Shown here: one piece after another, positions 5,565 through 14,101 of the stretch
Layout: every line of letters starts with the position of its first letter
How positions within the stretch are numbered: the first letter of the stretch is position 1
NCBI GenBank assembly: GCA_016935885.1
Contig: JAFGQA010000185.1
Span: 1-17,510 of the forward strand
Direction of reading: 5' to 3'
Length of the DNA stretch: 17,510 nt
From: Phycisphaerae bacterium
Lineage (GTDB): Bacteria; Planctomycetota; Phycisphaerae; UBA1845; UTPLA1
Position numbers and translations under genes: made by a program
Notes under the pieces: generated by a model
Told to the model about the DNA's origin: nothing
Database searches by the model: none
What the model saw: only the letters and a program-made list of their open reading frames with translations

Positions 5565-8234
5565 TCACTCGTACCGTAGCGTCTCCACGGGCCAAGTGCG
5601 GCCCGCGCGGAGGGCCGGGAACGCCGCTCCGACAACGGACGCGACCACTGCCAGGACACATATCCAAAGGACTTCCGACCATTTCCACACGTCGGGAATC
5701 TTGTCAAACGAGTATGTCTCGGGGCTCCAAACCCGCCAGGCCGGGTTCATCCGCGCCAGGAAGTCCTGGACTTCGTTGATGTGCTCGACAAAAGCCATGC
5801 CCAATAGCGAGCCCAACAGGCAGCCGACCAGGCCGATCGCCCCACCGTACGTTAGGAAGACCGCCGTGACGCCCTCGGTGCTGCCGCCGACGCTCTTGAT
5901 GATGCCGATGTCGCGTGTCTTCTCCTGGACGATCATGTAGAAGATGCACAGTATCAGAAAAACCGCAACCACGCTGATCACGCCGAACATGATCAGAACC
6001 AGGAACTTCTCTTTCTCGATGGCCGAGATGTAATCGTGCTGCATCTCTTCCCAGGTTTGGATGTCCACCTGGTCCATTAGCATTCCCTCGGTGGCGTCCG
6101 AACGCAGCTCATGGCGTAAACGCTCCCAGACCTCCCAGACCAGCCGCTTCGTTCGCAGCAACGTCTTCCTGTCCTCGCTGAATGCCGCACGCACCTTGAT
6201 CTGGATCTGGCTACAGCGAGGACTGGTCCGCGTGCCGTCTTCACGCTCCTGAGCCCCCATGGACAGCAGCCGCTGTAGTTCCTCAAAACCAACGTACACG
6301 TTCATGGAATCGATTTCATAGATGCCGGTCCGCGAGTCGTCCACATAGCGAAACGATGGCTTCGGGGGAGACTCAAGGCTGACGTCACCGCTACGGGTCA
6401 GGGGCAGCATCGTCAGGAGGCACTGCTCACCGCGGGGATAGTCACTGCTGCGCCTGTACTCGCCCGATGGCAGGCGCCGAGAGATGATGTCACGGCCGAT
6501 GATCACGCCGGGAAAGGGCTTGCCCTGAAAGCCCGGCTTCTGATCGACGCTCGCGGTTACCTCGAAGACGCCCGGTCCCGGGTAGAACTCGTGGGGCTTG
6601 CGGCCGAACTGCTTCTGCTCCTCGGCAAGATCCTCAGGCGATAGACTCGCTAGGTACTTCTGATAGTGCTGGTCCATGTCGCCGGGCAGCGTGGCGACGT
6701 CGTTCTCGTCAAAACCGTAGACCGGCTGCCGCTGCGGCGCTAGTGTCGTGCCACCAAAGCGGTTCTCGTAGAACAGGTCCTTGCCGAACTCATTGACGCG
6801 GACGTACTCGTCAAGCCTGACGCCCCAGATGCGGACGGGCTTGGTTTTCTTCGTGCGCGGAAACTGGAGGATGCCGTATGAGTGGATCAACGGGGTGGCC
6901 TGGACGACGATCGGCTCCCCAGTCGCCTCGTCGCGCAGCTTGCCAATCTCCTCGATGAACTCCCGGTAGTACGGGAATCCGGACATGCCGCCGTCCACGA
7001 CCAAATCGCCCAGCAGGCCGTGGGCCCGATTGCGGATGCTGTCCACGAAGCCGCCCATGACGCTGATCACGATGATCATCATCGCCACGCACAGCGTTAC
7101 CGCGCCGACGGAGAAGAAGGCAATGCGTTTGCGCTGCAGAAGCCGGGACGACAGGAAGGTCACGTAGTATCGCGGCCATCCCAGCAGCGGACCGATCCGC
7201 CAGGCAAGCCACCAGACGGAAATCGCGAGGCCGAGGAGCGCCAGCCATAGCCCGGTGTTGAACAGGTACCACTCGGGCCGCACCCAGCGATTGATGTCGG
7301 CACCCAGCCACACTGCCGGACTCAACCGGGGTACCAGCTTCGCCAGCGTTTCTCCGCTGAACCAGAAGTCGGCATAGCTCGTCAATGGGACCCACGTCAC
7401 CAAGTACAGAACCGCCCCGACGGCCATCGCCGTGCGAAGCAGGAACAAGCCGCCGCGGACTGTCGCCGACCGGACCAGCGAGAACGTCCCCGGCCAGCGG
7501 ACAAGCAGTATCCACACGAAGAACAGTGGCCCCAGCAACATCTGGCTGTGATCCAATCCGTCCAGCGAAAGCTCGCCCGGTATGAAGAACCAGGGGAGAT
7601 TCGCGAGCTTCCTGGCCACCAACGGCCGCCGCTCAACGAGATAGCCGAACGGGATCGCATCGTTCTTAAGGAGGGCCTGGAGGTCCTGCCATTTGGGTTC
7701 GACCTCCTCCTTGTGGATGCCGATTGCGCGGATGAGCTGCTGGCGGCGTTCTTGCATCTCCGGCGGCATCTCCCCCAGTGTGCGGAAGCGTGTCATGTGC
7801 TCGACAAAAACGTCGCGACCCTGAACAGGCAGGCCGATCCAGCGAAGGCCCATCGCCGCGTTCAGGCAGGTCACCGTGGTCCAGATGACCGCAAGCGCCC
7901 AGACAGAACCAACCACCAACGACCACACCGTGGTCCTGACGCCCGTCTGCCAGTGGCCGAGCCAGCAAAGCAACCGGCCCACTTGCCGGAGGAACCACAA
8001 CAGCAGAAGTGCCACCGTTACGAATGGCGCCGCCAACAAGACCGGCACCGCATATAGCGCCATCTGGCCGCGGGACAGCGTGATCGGGCGGCCGTGCAGC
8101 CGGACGATGGAAGCCTCGATGACAACGTAGAAAGCCGCCCCGAGGAGGTTGGCCCCAGCCAGAAAGAGGATGTAGGCCGGCACCGTGATCGGCGCGAAGA
8201 GCGTGAAGAGAATCAGACCTGTGCGTGATCCCAT
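5565..8234 (-). CDS. FtsX-like permease, LolC/LolE-type, with a large N-terminal membrane extension
   Basis: This 889-residue inner-membrane protein contains a LolC/E-type permease in its second half. The permease part starts near residue 357 (YYVTFLSSRLLQRKRIAFFSVGA) with a helix at about 373-395. A large periplasmic MacB-like domain follows (about 405-740). The FtsX core comes last, with three helices and the EKTRDIGIIKSVGGS coupling segment that contacts the ATPase, ending at LRAGRTWPVETLRYE. LolC and LolE have about 400 residues. Here about 350 extra residues precede the core, with several predicted helices (about 7-38, 58-82, 103-125, 232-247, 262-282, 328-347) and a soluble loop at about 140-215. 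I do not recognise this extension as a known domain. The gene lies 77 bp downstream of lysS, and the matching ATPase gene is next. No clear ribosome site is seen at the chosen ATG. Confidence 0.87.
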   Translation of the reverse strand: MGSRTGLILFTLFAPITVPAYILFLAGANLLGAAFYVVIEASIVRLHGRPITLSRGQMALYAVPVLLAAPFVTVALLLLWFLRQVGRLLCWLGHWQTGVRTTVWSLVVGSVWALAVIWTTVTCLNAAMGLRWIGLPVQGRDVFVEHMTRFRTLGEMPPEMQERRQQLIRAIGIHKEEVEPKWQDLQALLKNDAIPFGYLVERRPLVARKLANLPWFFIPGELSLDGLDHSQMLLGPLFFVWILLVRWPGTFSLVRSATVRGGLFLLRTAMAVGAVLYLVTWVPLTSYADFWFSGETLAKLVPRLSPAVWLGADINRWVRPEWYLFNTGLWLALLGLAISVWWLAWRIGPLLGWPRYYVTFLSSRLLQRKRIAFFSVGAVTLCVAMMIIVISVMGGFVDSIRNRAHGLLGDLVVDGGMSGFPYYREFIEEIGKLRDEATGEPIVVQATPLIHSYGILQFPRTKKTKPVRIWGVRLDEYVRVNEFGKDLFYENRFGGTTLAPQRQPVYGFDENDVATLPGDMDQHYQKYLASLSPEDLAEEQKQFGRKPHEFYPGPGVFEVTASVDQKPGFQGKPFPGVIIGRDIISRRLPSGEYRRSSDYPRGEQCLLTMLPLTRSGDVSLESPPKPSFRYVDDSRTGIYEIDSMNVYVGFEELQRLLSMGAQEREDGTRTSPRCSQIQIKVRAAFSEDRKTLLRTKRLVWEVWERLRHELRSDATEGMLMDQVDIQTWEEMQHDYISAIEKEKFLVLIMFGVISVVAVFLILCIFYMIVQEKTRDIGIIKSVGGSTEGVTAVFLTYGGAIGLVGCLLGSLLGMAFVEHINEVQDFLARMNPAWRVWSPETYSFDKIPDVWKWSEVLWICVLAVVASVVGAAFPALRAGRTWPVETLRYE

Positions 8235-8311
8235 ACGAGCTTACAGACTTCAGTCCCGAAGGGACGGCAGACAGTAGTCCAGGGCGCGGGCCCCGGGATG
8301 CCAAGCCTCGA

Positions 8312-9925
<1,614 letters not shown>

Positions 9926-9932
9926 GGGGGGC

Positions 9933-10021
9933 TTTCAGCTCTCAGCAATCGGCCGCCAGCTATCAGCCGTCAGACTTCAGAGGTCCCAATCCCGCTGCAA
10001 GCCGATAGCTGATGGCTGAAA
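9933..10021. repeat. inverted repeat upstream of lysS
   Basis: The 22-nt arms at 9933-9954 and 10000-10021 are complementary with four mismatches (cores TTTCAGC, TCAGC and ATCGGC). Extra copies of the CAGCTATCAGC word lie between them. The left arm begins 8 bp before the lysS start codon, so lysS mRNA could fold across its 5' end. The rest of the serpin-lysS spacer (10022-10367) contains no gene I can support. Confidence 0.8.
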
Positions 10022-10125
10022 ACCTTCTTGCGGACATGCTACGCCCCCCAGGCGTTTGGTTCAACGCGCGATTCACGGGGAGCCTCGGGGCGAGAACGGG
10101 AGCAAGCCGCGGTCGCCGCACTAGA

Positions 10126-10144
10126 GCACGAATCGCATTCGTGC
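10126..10144. repeat. perfect 8-bp hairpin
   Basis: GCACGAAT and ATTCGTGC flank the loop CGC. It is a compact palindrome in the serpin-lysS spacer, with no T-run on either side, so it is not an ordinary intrinsic terminator. Confidence 0.7.
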
Positions 10145-10258
10145 CACCATCGGAGGGCAAGCCTCAACTCGCCGGTGAACAGGCAGTCTTCGCTGTCTCC
10201 ACGCTTCCGGGCCTTGTCTGCATCGCGCAATCAAGAGCCGATCCCAGAATCTCCCTTA

Positions 10259-10280
10259 GTACGGGCCTCTGGCCCGGTAC
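10259..10280. repeat. GC-rich hairpin downstream of the serpin gene
   Basis: GTACGGGCC and GGCCCGGTAC pair around TCT with one bulged base. It lies about 90 bp after the serpin stop on the transcribed (minus) strand and might slow polymerase or protect the 3' end. No U-tract follows, so I do not call it a terminator. Confidence 0.5.
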
Positions 10281-10367
10281 GTGTTTCAATCCGTGGGCTG
10301 GGCGAATCGCGATCTCGCGCCTCTTGCCAACGGTCGCGGATGAAAGCAGCGCTGTCGCATTAATCGC

Positions 10368-11600
10368 CTATGTTGTGGGATCCACCACGCGCCCGATGAA
10401 CAGAAGACTGCCGGATCGGATGTCGCGGATCAGGAACAGGAACGGATGATCCGCAATGAACACGGGGCTTGGCCCGCCGGCTCTCAGTTTCATGACGACC
10501 GCTGTTGCGGCTGCGGCTTCGGTGCCTTCTTCGTTCACGTCGACGTAGGCCTTGTGGATGACCTTCTTGATGAACAACTCCCTCGTCCCGTCCATGCCGG
10601 AGAAATCGGCCTTTCCGCCGAAGGCATCAGGCATCCCCATGTCGCTGAGTGTCTTCGACAAATCGAACCTTGCCTTTATCTTGAAGCGCGGCAGAGACAC
10701 ATCCACCGAGCACTCTCGCAAGGCGCCCAGCCATCGATCGAGGTTCCGCTGGGTCAGCGCTTCCTCCAGCCTGGCCAGTCCCCCGACGTCGCTCGGCAGC
10801 AAGACCACCATAGACAGTTCATCACCCACGTAGGGCAGATCGAGGGTTTGGAGCTTGTCGTCAGCCGCATACCGAAATTGCCCCCTCTGATGCATCATCG
10901 GCACAGCCACCTTCTTCTCCTCGCTGATCCTGAACGGCGCTTCCTTTGTGAGGTCCTTCTTGAACTGACTCGCCCAATCACCCTTGAAGTAGATCGCGTT
11001 GGTCAGGACCAGGCGCGTCAGGCTGTCGAGGTCGTCCGGCTTGAGAAGCTCCTTGATCTTGTCCTCTGTCTGCTCCTCAACCCAGGCGTTGATCGTTCGA
11101 CGGGCCGGCTCCCTGGCACCGACGAAGTCCACCTCGTGGAGCCCCGCGCCGTAATGTCTTCTCGTGACGCTTAGGAACTCCTCCAGAAAGGCGCGCCCCT
11201 TCTGGCCCCACAGGGCATTGGCGAGATGGAGCCGGTAGCCCGGTTCGTCCTCCTTGGCCGCGTCGGGGGCAAGCAGCGCCCCGAAGGCCGGATGCAACCG
11301 ATCCTGACCGAGCGAGAAGTGCAGGACTTGGGCCATTTGCCGCTCCGTCTGACCGCGAGCACCGGCGTACGTCATGGCAAGGGCCGTCGAGATGCTGTAC
11401 GGTGAGAAGATCAGGTTACCGTCTTCTTTCTTCAGTCTGGCGTGGAGGTCCAAAGCAAACGCGCTGTTCCCCTTGACCACGGTCTCCATGTCGGCCTCCG
11501 TCGGCCCGGCGGAAGCGACGCCGGGCCCACTCCACGGCAACCCGCCGAGAAGCGCCCAGCAACCAACCAAGCCCGTCCATATCATTTGTTTGTCCTTCAT
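10368..11600 (-). CDS. secreted serpin (serine protease inhibitor)
   Basis: Serpins trap proteases through cleavage of a reactive-centre loop. This 410-residue protein has a signal-peptide-like start (MKDKQ, then a helix, cut probable near residues 30-32 at ASA). It has full serpin motifs: NLIFSPYSISTALAMTYAGARGQT (62-85), LVLTNAIYFKGDW (197-209), MVVLLPS (264-270), LPRFKI (303-308), the hinge EEGTEAAAATA (357-367) and the C-terminal HPFLFLIRD...LLFIGRVVDP. The small-residue hinge is typical of inhibitory members. Counting from the hinge glycine as P15 gives R373 as P1 and A374 as P1', which predicts trypsin-like targets. The ATG at 11600 was chosen because GAGGTG lies 6 nt upstream and it opens the signal peptide. 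The predicted location is the periplasm or outside the cell, and the target protease is unknown. No protease gene is next to it. Confidence 0.95.
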   Translation of the reverse strand: MKDKQMIWTGLVGCWALLGGLPWSGPGVASAGPTEADMETVVKGNSAFALDLHARLKKEDGNLIFSPYSISTALAMTYAGARGQTERQMAQVLHFSLGQDRLHPAFGALLAPDAAKEDEPGYRLHLANALWGQKGRAFLEEFLSVTRRHYGAGLHEVDFVGAREPARRTINAWVEEQTEDKIKELLKPDDLDSLTRLVLTNAIYFKGDWASQFKKDLTKEAPFRISEEKKVAVPMMHQRGQFRYAADDKLQTLDLPYVGDELSMVVLLPSDVGGLARLEEALTQRNLDRWLGALRECSVDVSLPRFKIKARFDLSKTLSDMGMPDAFGGKADFSGMDGTRELFIKKVIHKAYVDVNEEGTEAAAATAVVMKLRAGGPSPVFIADHPFLFLIRDIRSGSLLFIGRVVDPTT

Positions 11601-11823
11601 CGTGCACCTCGTCTGTAAGCAACAACCTGACCATCCCGGCCCGTGCTTCGCGCCCATGAACGGCCACCGGTACTTGAGACGCCAGATCCGGCCTTGGGTT
11701 CCCGAAGCAGTGGCAACATCGTACCAGTTGTACCATCACGGCTGTTCATGCGTGTCGTTACCGGATGGTGCCGCCGTCGGCTTGCCCGCCGGTGGCCACG
11801 TGCTTAGCGTTCAAACGGGGTGG

Positions 11824-11874
11824 CACGGGTAACGAACGACACGCCCCACGGGGGCGGGTCGTTCATTACCCGTG
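11824..11874. repeat. long near-perfect hairpin
   Basis: The arms CACGGGTAACGAACGAC (11824-11840) and GTCGTTCATTACCCGTG (11858-11874) pair over 17 bp with one mismatch. The apical part CGCCCC-ACG-GGGGCG pairs perfectly, giving a stem of about 23 bp. Confidence 0.9.
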
Positions 11875-11888
11875 AGAACAAGCCGGAA

Positions 11889-11949
11889 TGGATGCCCACG
11901 CGTAGGCTCCGCCGCCGCTGGCGGCTCCGCTTGCCCATGCCATCCCGCC
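11889..11949 (-). repeat. dispersed repeat B, copy 1
   Basis: This 61-nt stretch, read on the minus strand, matches 16440-16500 on the plus strand at about 85%, including the shared core AGCCGCCAGCGGCGGCGGAG. It can fold into an imperfect hairpin around the core. Confidence 0.85.
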
Positions 11950-12037
11950 AAACACGTACGCAGGCAAGCTGCCCGTGGCGCCCCACGATAGTCATCGGAC
12001 CTCTGCAACGCGGTACCGCCTGACGGCTGTCCACGCT

Positions 12038-12649
12038 TCACTCCTTGCCCTCCCCCGTGGCTCGGCTCCGCACGAGGTCGAGCATCTCCCGCTCCAGCCC
12101 CCGGTCTCGCGGCATGGGCGTCCAGACCTGATCCTGCCGAGGACTGACGCCCGCGGCGTGGTCGATCGGCGTCTGGCTGGGCACGTCGCCGAATTCCTCA
12201 TTGCTGCGGAACACGCGATGGTCCTCGGTGTCCAGCCGCTCCACCCTGACCCGACACTTCACCAGGCTTCCGGCCCCGTGCTCGCGGACTAGCAACGTCG
12301 CCGTGCGGCGCATGCGATTCTGGTAGCCGATCGCACCATCGCGGATTCGTCCGGTACCCCCTTTTTGGTCGAATTCCTCCGCGGTGCTGCGGATCACGCC
12401 GTCAGCCTGCAGGACTTCGGCGACCGGGAACCACTGCCGCATCGCGTAGACGGAGGCATCAAACGCGGCGTCCCGTGTCACGGTGGGCAGTCGGATCGAC
12501 TGCCATCCCGTTTCCCGGCCACCGCCTTCCCCCGAGGCCTCCAAGTCCGAGCAGCCGCCCACACCGGCCAGGACGACCGCCAACCCCAACGCGGCGGCAC
12601 GCCAGACCGTGCGGCTGCCCATCGCCGGCAAAGACGCTACGCATCTCAT
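12038..12649 (-). CDS. putative lipoprotein of unknown function
   Basis: This 203-residue protein has a basic N-terminus, a hydrophobic stretch (about 17-30) and the lipobox-like VGGC with the lipidated cysteine at residue 33, followed by SDLEASGEGGG, a flexible linker. The rest is a soluble alpha/beta domain: a strand-rich RLPTVTRDAAFDASVYAMRQWF region, then an RVRVERLDTEDHRVFRS strand pair and a basic/acidic C-terminal tail. I recognise no family. Glycine at -1 and -2 fits a lipobox, though not ideally. The ATG at 12649 is preceded by CAGGGAG at 7 nt and is preferred over the ATG at 12622. It is divergent from lpxK, with a mobile repeat between them. Confidence 0.7.
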   Translation of the reverse strand: MRCVASLPAMGSRTVWRAAALGLAVVLAGVGGCSDLEASGEGGGRETGWQSIRLPTVTRDAAFDASVYAMRQWFPVAEVLQADGVIRSTAEEFDQKGGTGRIRDGAIGYQNRMRRTATLLVREHGAGSLVKCRVRVERLDTEDHRVFRSNEEFGDVPSQTPIDHAAGVSPRQDQVWTPMPRDRGLEREMLDLVRSRATGEGKE

Positions 12650-12757
12650 TGATCGACTCCCTGCAATGTGACAAGACCCCCCCACGGCGCGACGCAGCCT
12701 AACCCTGGACCGCACAACAGTCAACGAACCTCCATCGCAACTTGTCCAACCGGGTGG

Positions 12758-12766
12758 ACGTCAGGA
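12758..12766 (+). repeat. 9-bp target-site duplication, left copy (element copy 1)
   Basis: ACGTCAGGA lies immediately before GGGTCC. The identical ACGTCAGGA lies immediately after GGACCC at 12927-12935. Confidence 0.85.
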
Positions 12767-12926
12767 GGGTCCTTGACGCTTCCGGTGGCATTCGATTCTG
12801 CGCGCCACGGGCGGCGTGGGTGCCACTGGCGGCTTGTCCGCCAGTGCAGGCTCTCCGCTATGCGCATGGGGCATACACACTGGCAGGCAAGCTGCCAGTG
12901 GCACCCGCCTAAACTGTCACGGACCC
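12767..12926. mobile_element. MITE-like element, copy 1 (160 bp, 9-bp TSD)
   Basis: The element starts GGGTCCTTGACGCTT and ends with the complement of GGGTCCGTGACAGTT, giving 15-bp terminal inverted repeats with three mismatches. The core has two 29-nt arms (12818-12846 and 12878-12906) that pair with three mismatches, and each arm is itself a hairpin (CACTGGC...GCCAGTG). The 9-bp direct repeat ACGTCAGGA flanks both ends exactly. It contains no ORF of note and must be non-autonomous. It sits in the divergent spacer between the lipoprotein gene and lpxK. A second copy is at 16245-16396. I do not know an IS family with these ends. Confidence 0.8.
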
Positions 12927-12935
12927 ACGTCAGGA
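12927..12935 (+). repeat. 9-bp target-site duplication, right copy (element copy 1)
   Basis: ACGTCAGGA directly follows the right end of the element and is identical to 12758-12766. Confidence 0.85.
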
Positions 12936-12993
12936 TGGCACGCATCGGGATCGCAGCCAATGAACGCCGAATATGTTAGACTCGTAACCCGCA

Positions 12994-14100
12994 ATGGCCT
13001 TTCTCGATGAGAAATACCTCGACTTGATCTCCGGCCGGAGCCGAGGCCTGTCCGCTGACTTGGCCCGCGGTGCGTTGCGGTTGCTGTCGATTCCATACTG
13101 GTGCGTCGTCGCCGCCCGCAATGCATTCTACGACCTCATCAAGCGCAGCGCCCACAGGATTCCGCGGCGTGTCATCTCCGTGGGCAACCTCACCGTCGGC
13201 GGCACCGGTAAGACGCCCGTCGCCGCACACATCGCCAACCTCCTGCTGGCGCGCGATCGAAGGCTGGCGATCATCCTGCGGGGCTACAAAGGCCACGTCA
13301 TTCAGTTCGACGACGAACAACGCGACCAGGCCGTCTCCATCTGGCGAAAGGAGAGCGACGAGGCCATGGTCCTGAAACGCCTGTGCCCGCGCGCAACGGT
13401 GTTGATCAATCCCGACCGCGTCGCCGCGGCCCGGCGGGCGATGGCAAAAGGGGCCGAGGTGATCGTGTTGGACGACGGGTTCCAACATCGACGAATCGCC
13501 CGCGACATCGACATCGTCCTCGTGGACGCCACCGCGCCGTTTGGCTACGGCCACCTGCTGCCGCGCGGCCTGCTCAGAGAGCCCACGCGATCGTTGCGGC
13601 GCGCCAACCTGATCATCCTGACACGCAGCGATCAGATCGACGCCACGAACCGGGATCTACTTCTCCGCAGGCTCCGACGGGTCTCCAATGGGAGGCCCGT
13701 GATCCAGGCGGCCCACCGCATTGTCGGCTTCACGGATGTCAAGGGCGGCGAAGTGACGGTCGACGACCCGTCTGTGATGCAGGCGGTCATCTTCGCGGGC
13801 ATCGCCAGTTTCGAGAGCTTCCGGCAGTCCGTGGAGGCCATCGGTGTCCGCGTCCTGGCGGCCTATCGGTATCCAGATCATCACGACTACACCAGGGAGG
13901 AAATCGCTGCCTTGGCAGACGTGGCGACGAACCTGGAGGCCAATGTCATGCTCACCACGGAGAAGGACGCGGTGAAGCTGGTCGGACGATGGCCCGAAGA
14001 GGGTTGCCGCCTGCTGGTCCTCAGGCTGGACATCGAGTTCGACGGCGAGGGTGATAGAGTACTCACCGATGCCATCGACACGCTGCTTGCGGGTCGTTGA
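12994..14100 (+). CDS. lpxK: tetraacyldisaccharide 4'-kinase
   Basis: LpxK phosphorylates the 4' position of the lipid A precursor disaccharide-1-phosphate on the inner face of the inner membrane. The 368-residue protein has an N-terminal amphipathic helix (about 27-50) and the P-loop SVGNLTVGGTGKTPV (62-76), the family hallmark. It also has ILRGYKG (94-100) and DDGFQHRRIARDIDIVLVDA (160-179; family DDGxQH), followed by GYGHLLPRGLLREP (184-197). Later come the FAGIASFESF segment, the YRYPDHHDYT segment and TTEKDAVKL. Length is slightly above the usual 310-350. It is the only complete plus-strand gene in the window. It shows that the host makes lipid A and therefore has an LPS outer membrane. 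The ribosome site before the ATG is weak. Confidence 0.95.
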   Translation: MAFLDEKYLDLISGRSRGLSADLARGALRLLSIPYWCVVAARNAFYDLIKRSAHRIPRRVISVGNLTVGGTGKTPVAAHIANLLLARDRRLAIILRGYKGHVIQFDDEQRDQAVSIWRKESDEAMVLKRLCPRATVLINPDRVAAARRAMAKGAEVIVLDDGFQHRRIARDIDIVLVDATAPFGYGHLLPRGLLREPTRSLRRANLIILTRSDQIDATNRDLLLRRLRRVSNGRPVIQAAHRIVGFTDVKGGEVTVDDPSVMQAVIFAGIASFESFRQSVEAIGVRVLAAYRYPDHHDYTREEIAALADVATNLEANVMLTTEKDAVKLVGRWPEEGCRLLVLRLDIEFDGEGDRVLTDAIDTLLAGR

Positions 14101-14101
14101 T

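Larger units (their letters stand above)
11766..11981. repeat. nested palindrome cluster between serpin and lipoprotein genes
   Basis: The outer arms (about 11766-11795, GGTGCCGCCGTCGGCTTGCC; about 11952-11981, GGCAAGCTGCCCGTGGC) resemble the paired-hairpin core of the mobile repeat at 12767-12926. Between them lies a block that begins GGGGTGGCA (from about 11817) and ends TGCCATCCCG (to 11947), which are themselves near-inverted ends. The block contains two further hairpins. The whole spacer 11601-12037 has no gene I can support and appears to be made of repeats. Confidence 0.7.

Noticed and set aside
4616..5779. Open frame of 387 codons on the plus strand
   Set aside because: It is antisense to the ATPase gene and runs through the tandem repeats. 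No domain is visible, and the repeats translate to low-complexity SSFILHPSS-type strings.
10283..10292. GTTTCAATCC, a word seen at the ends of some CRISPR repeats
   Set aside because: It occurs once here, with no regularly spaced copies and no cas gene in the window.
10022..10367. Possible tRNA or other small RNA gene in the lysS upstream spacer
   Set aside because: No cloverleaf with a GTTC-type T-arm and a matching acceptor stem could be found by eye. Only simple hairpins are present.
11820..12041. Overlapping 67-76 codon frames on both strands in the spacer upstream of the serpin
   Set aside because: They are translations of the palindromic repeats (near-symmetric on both strands) with no start signals or family likeness.
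12948..12976. Possible lpxK promoter with TATGTT as -10 element
   Set aside because: No acceptable -35 hexamer is found at the right distance, so the evidence is too weak to list.
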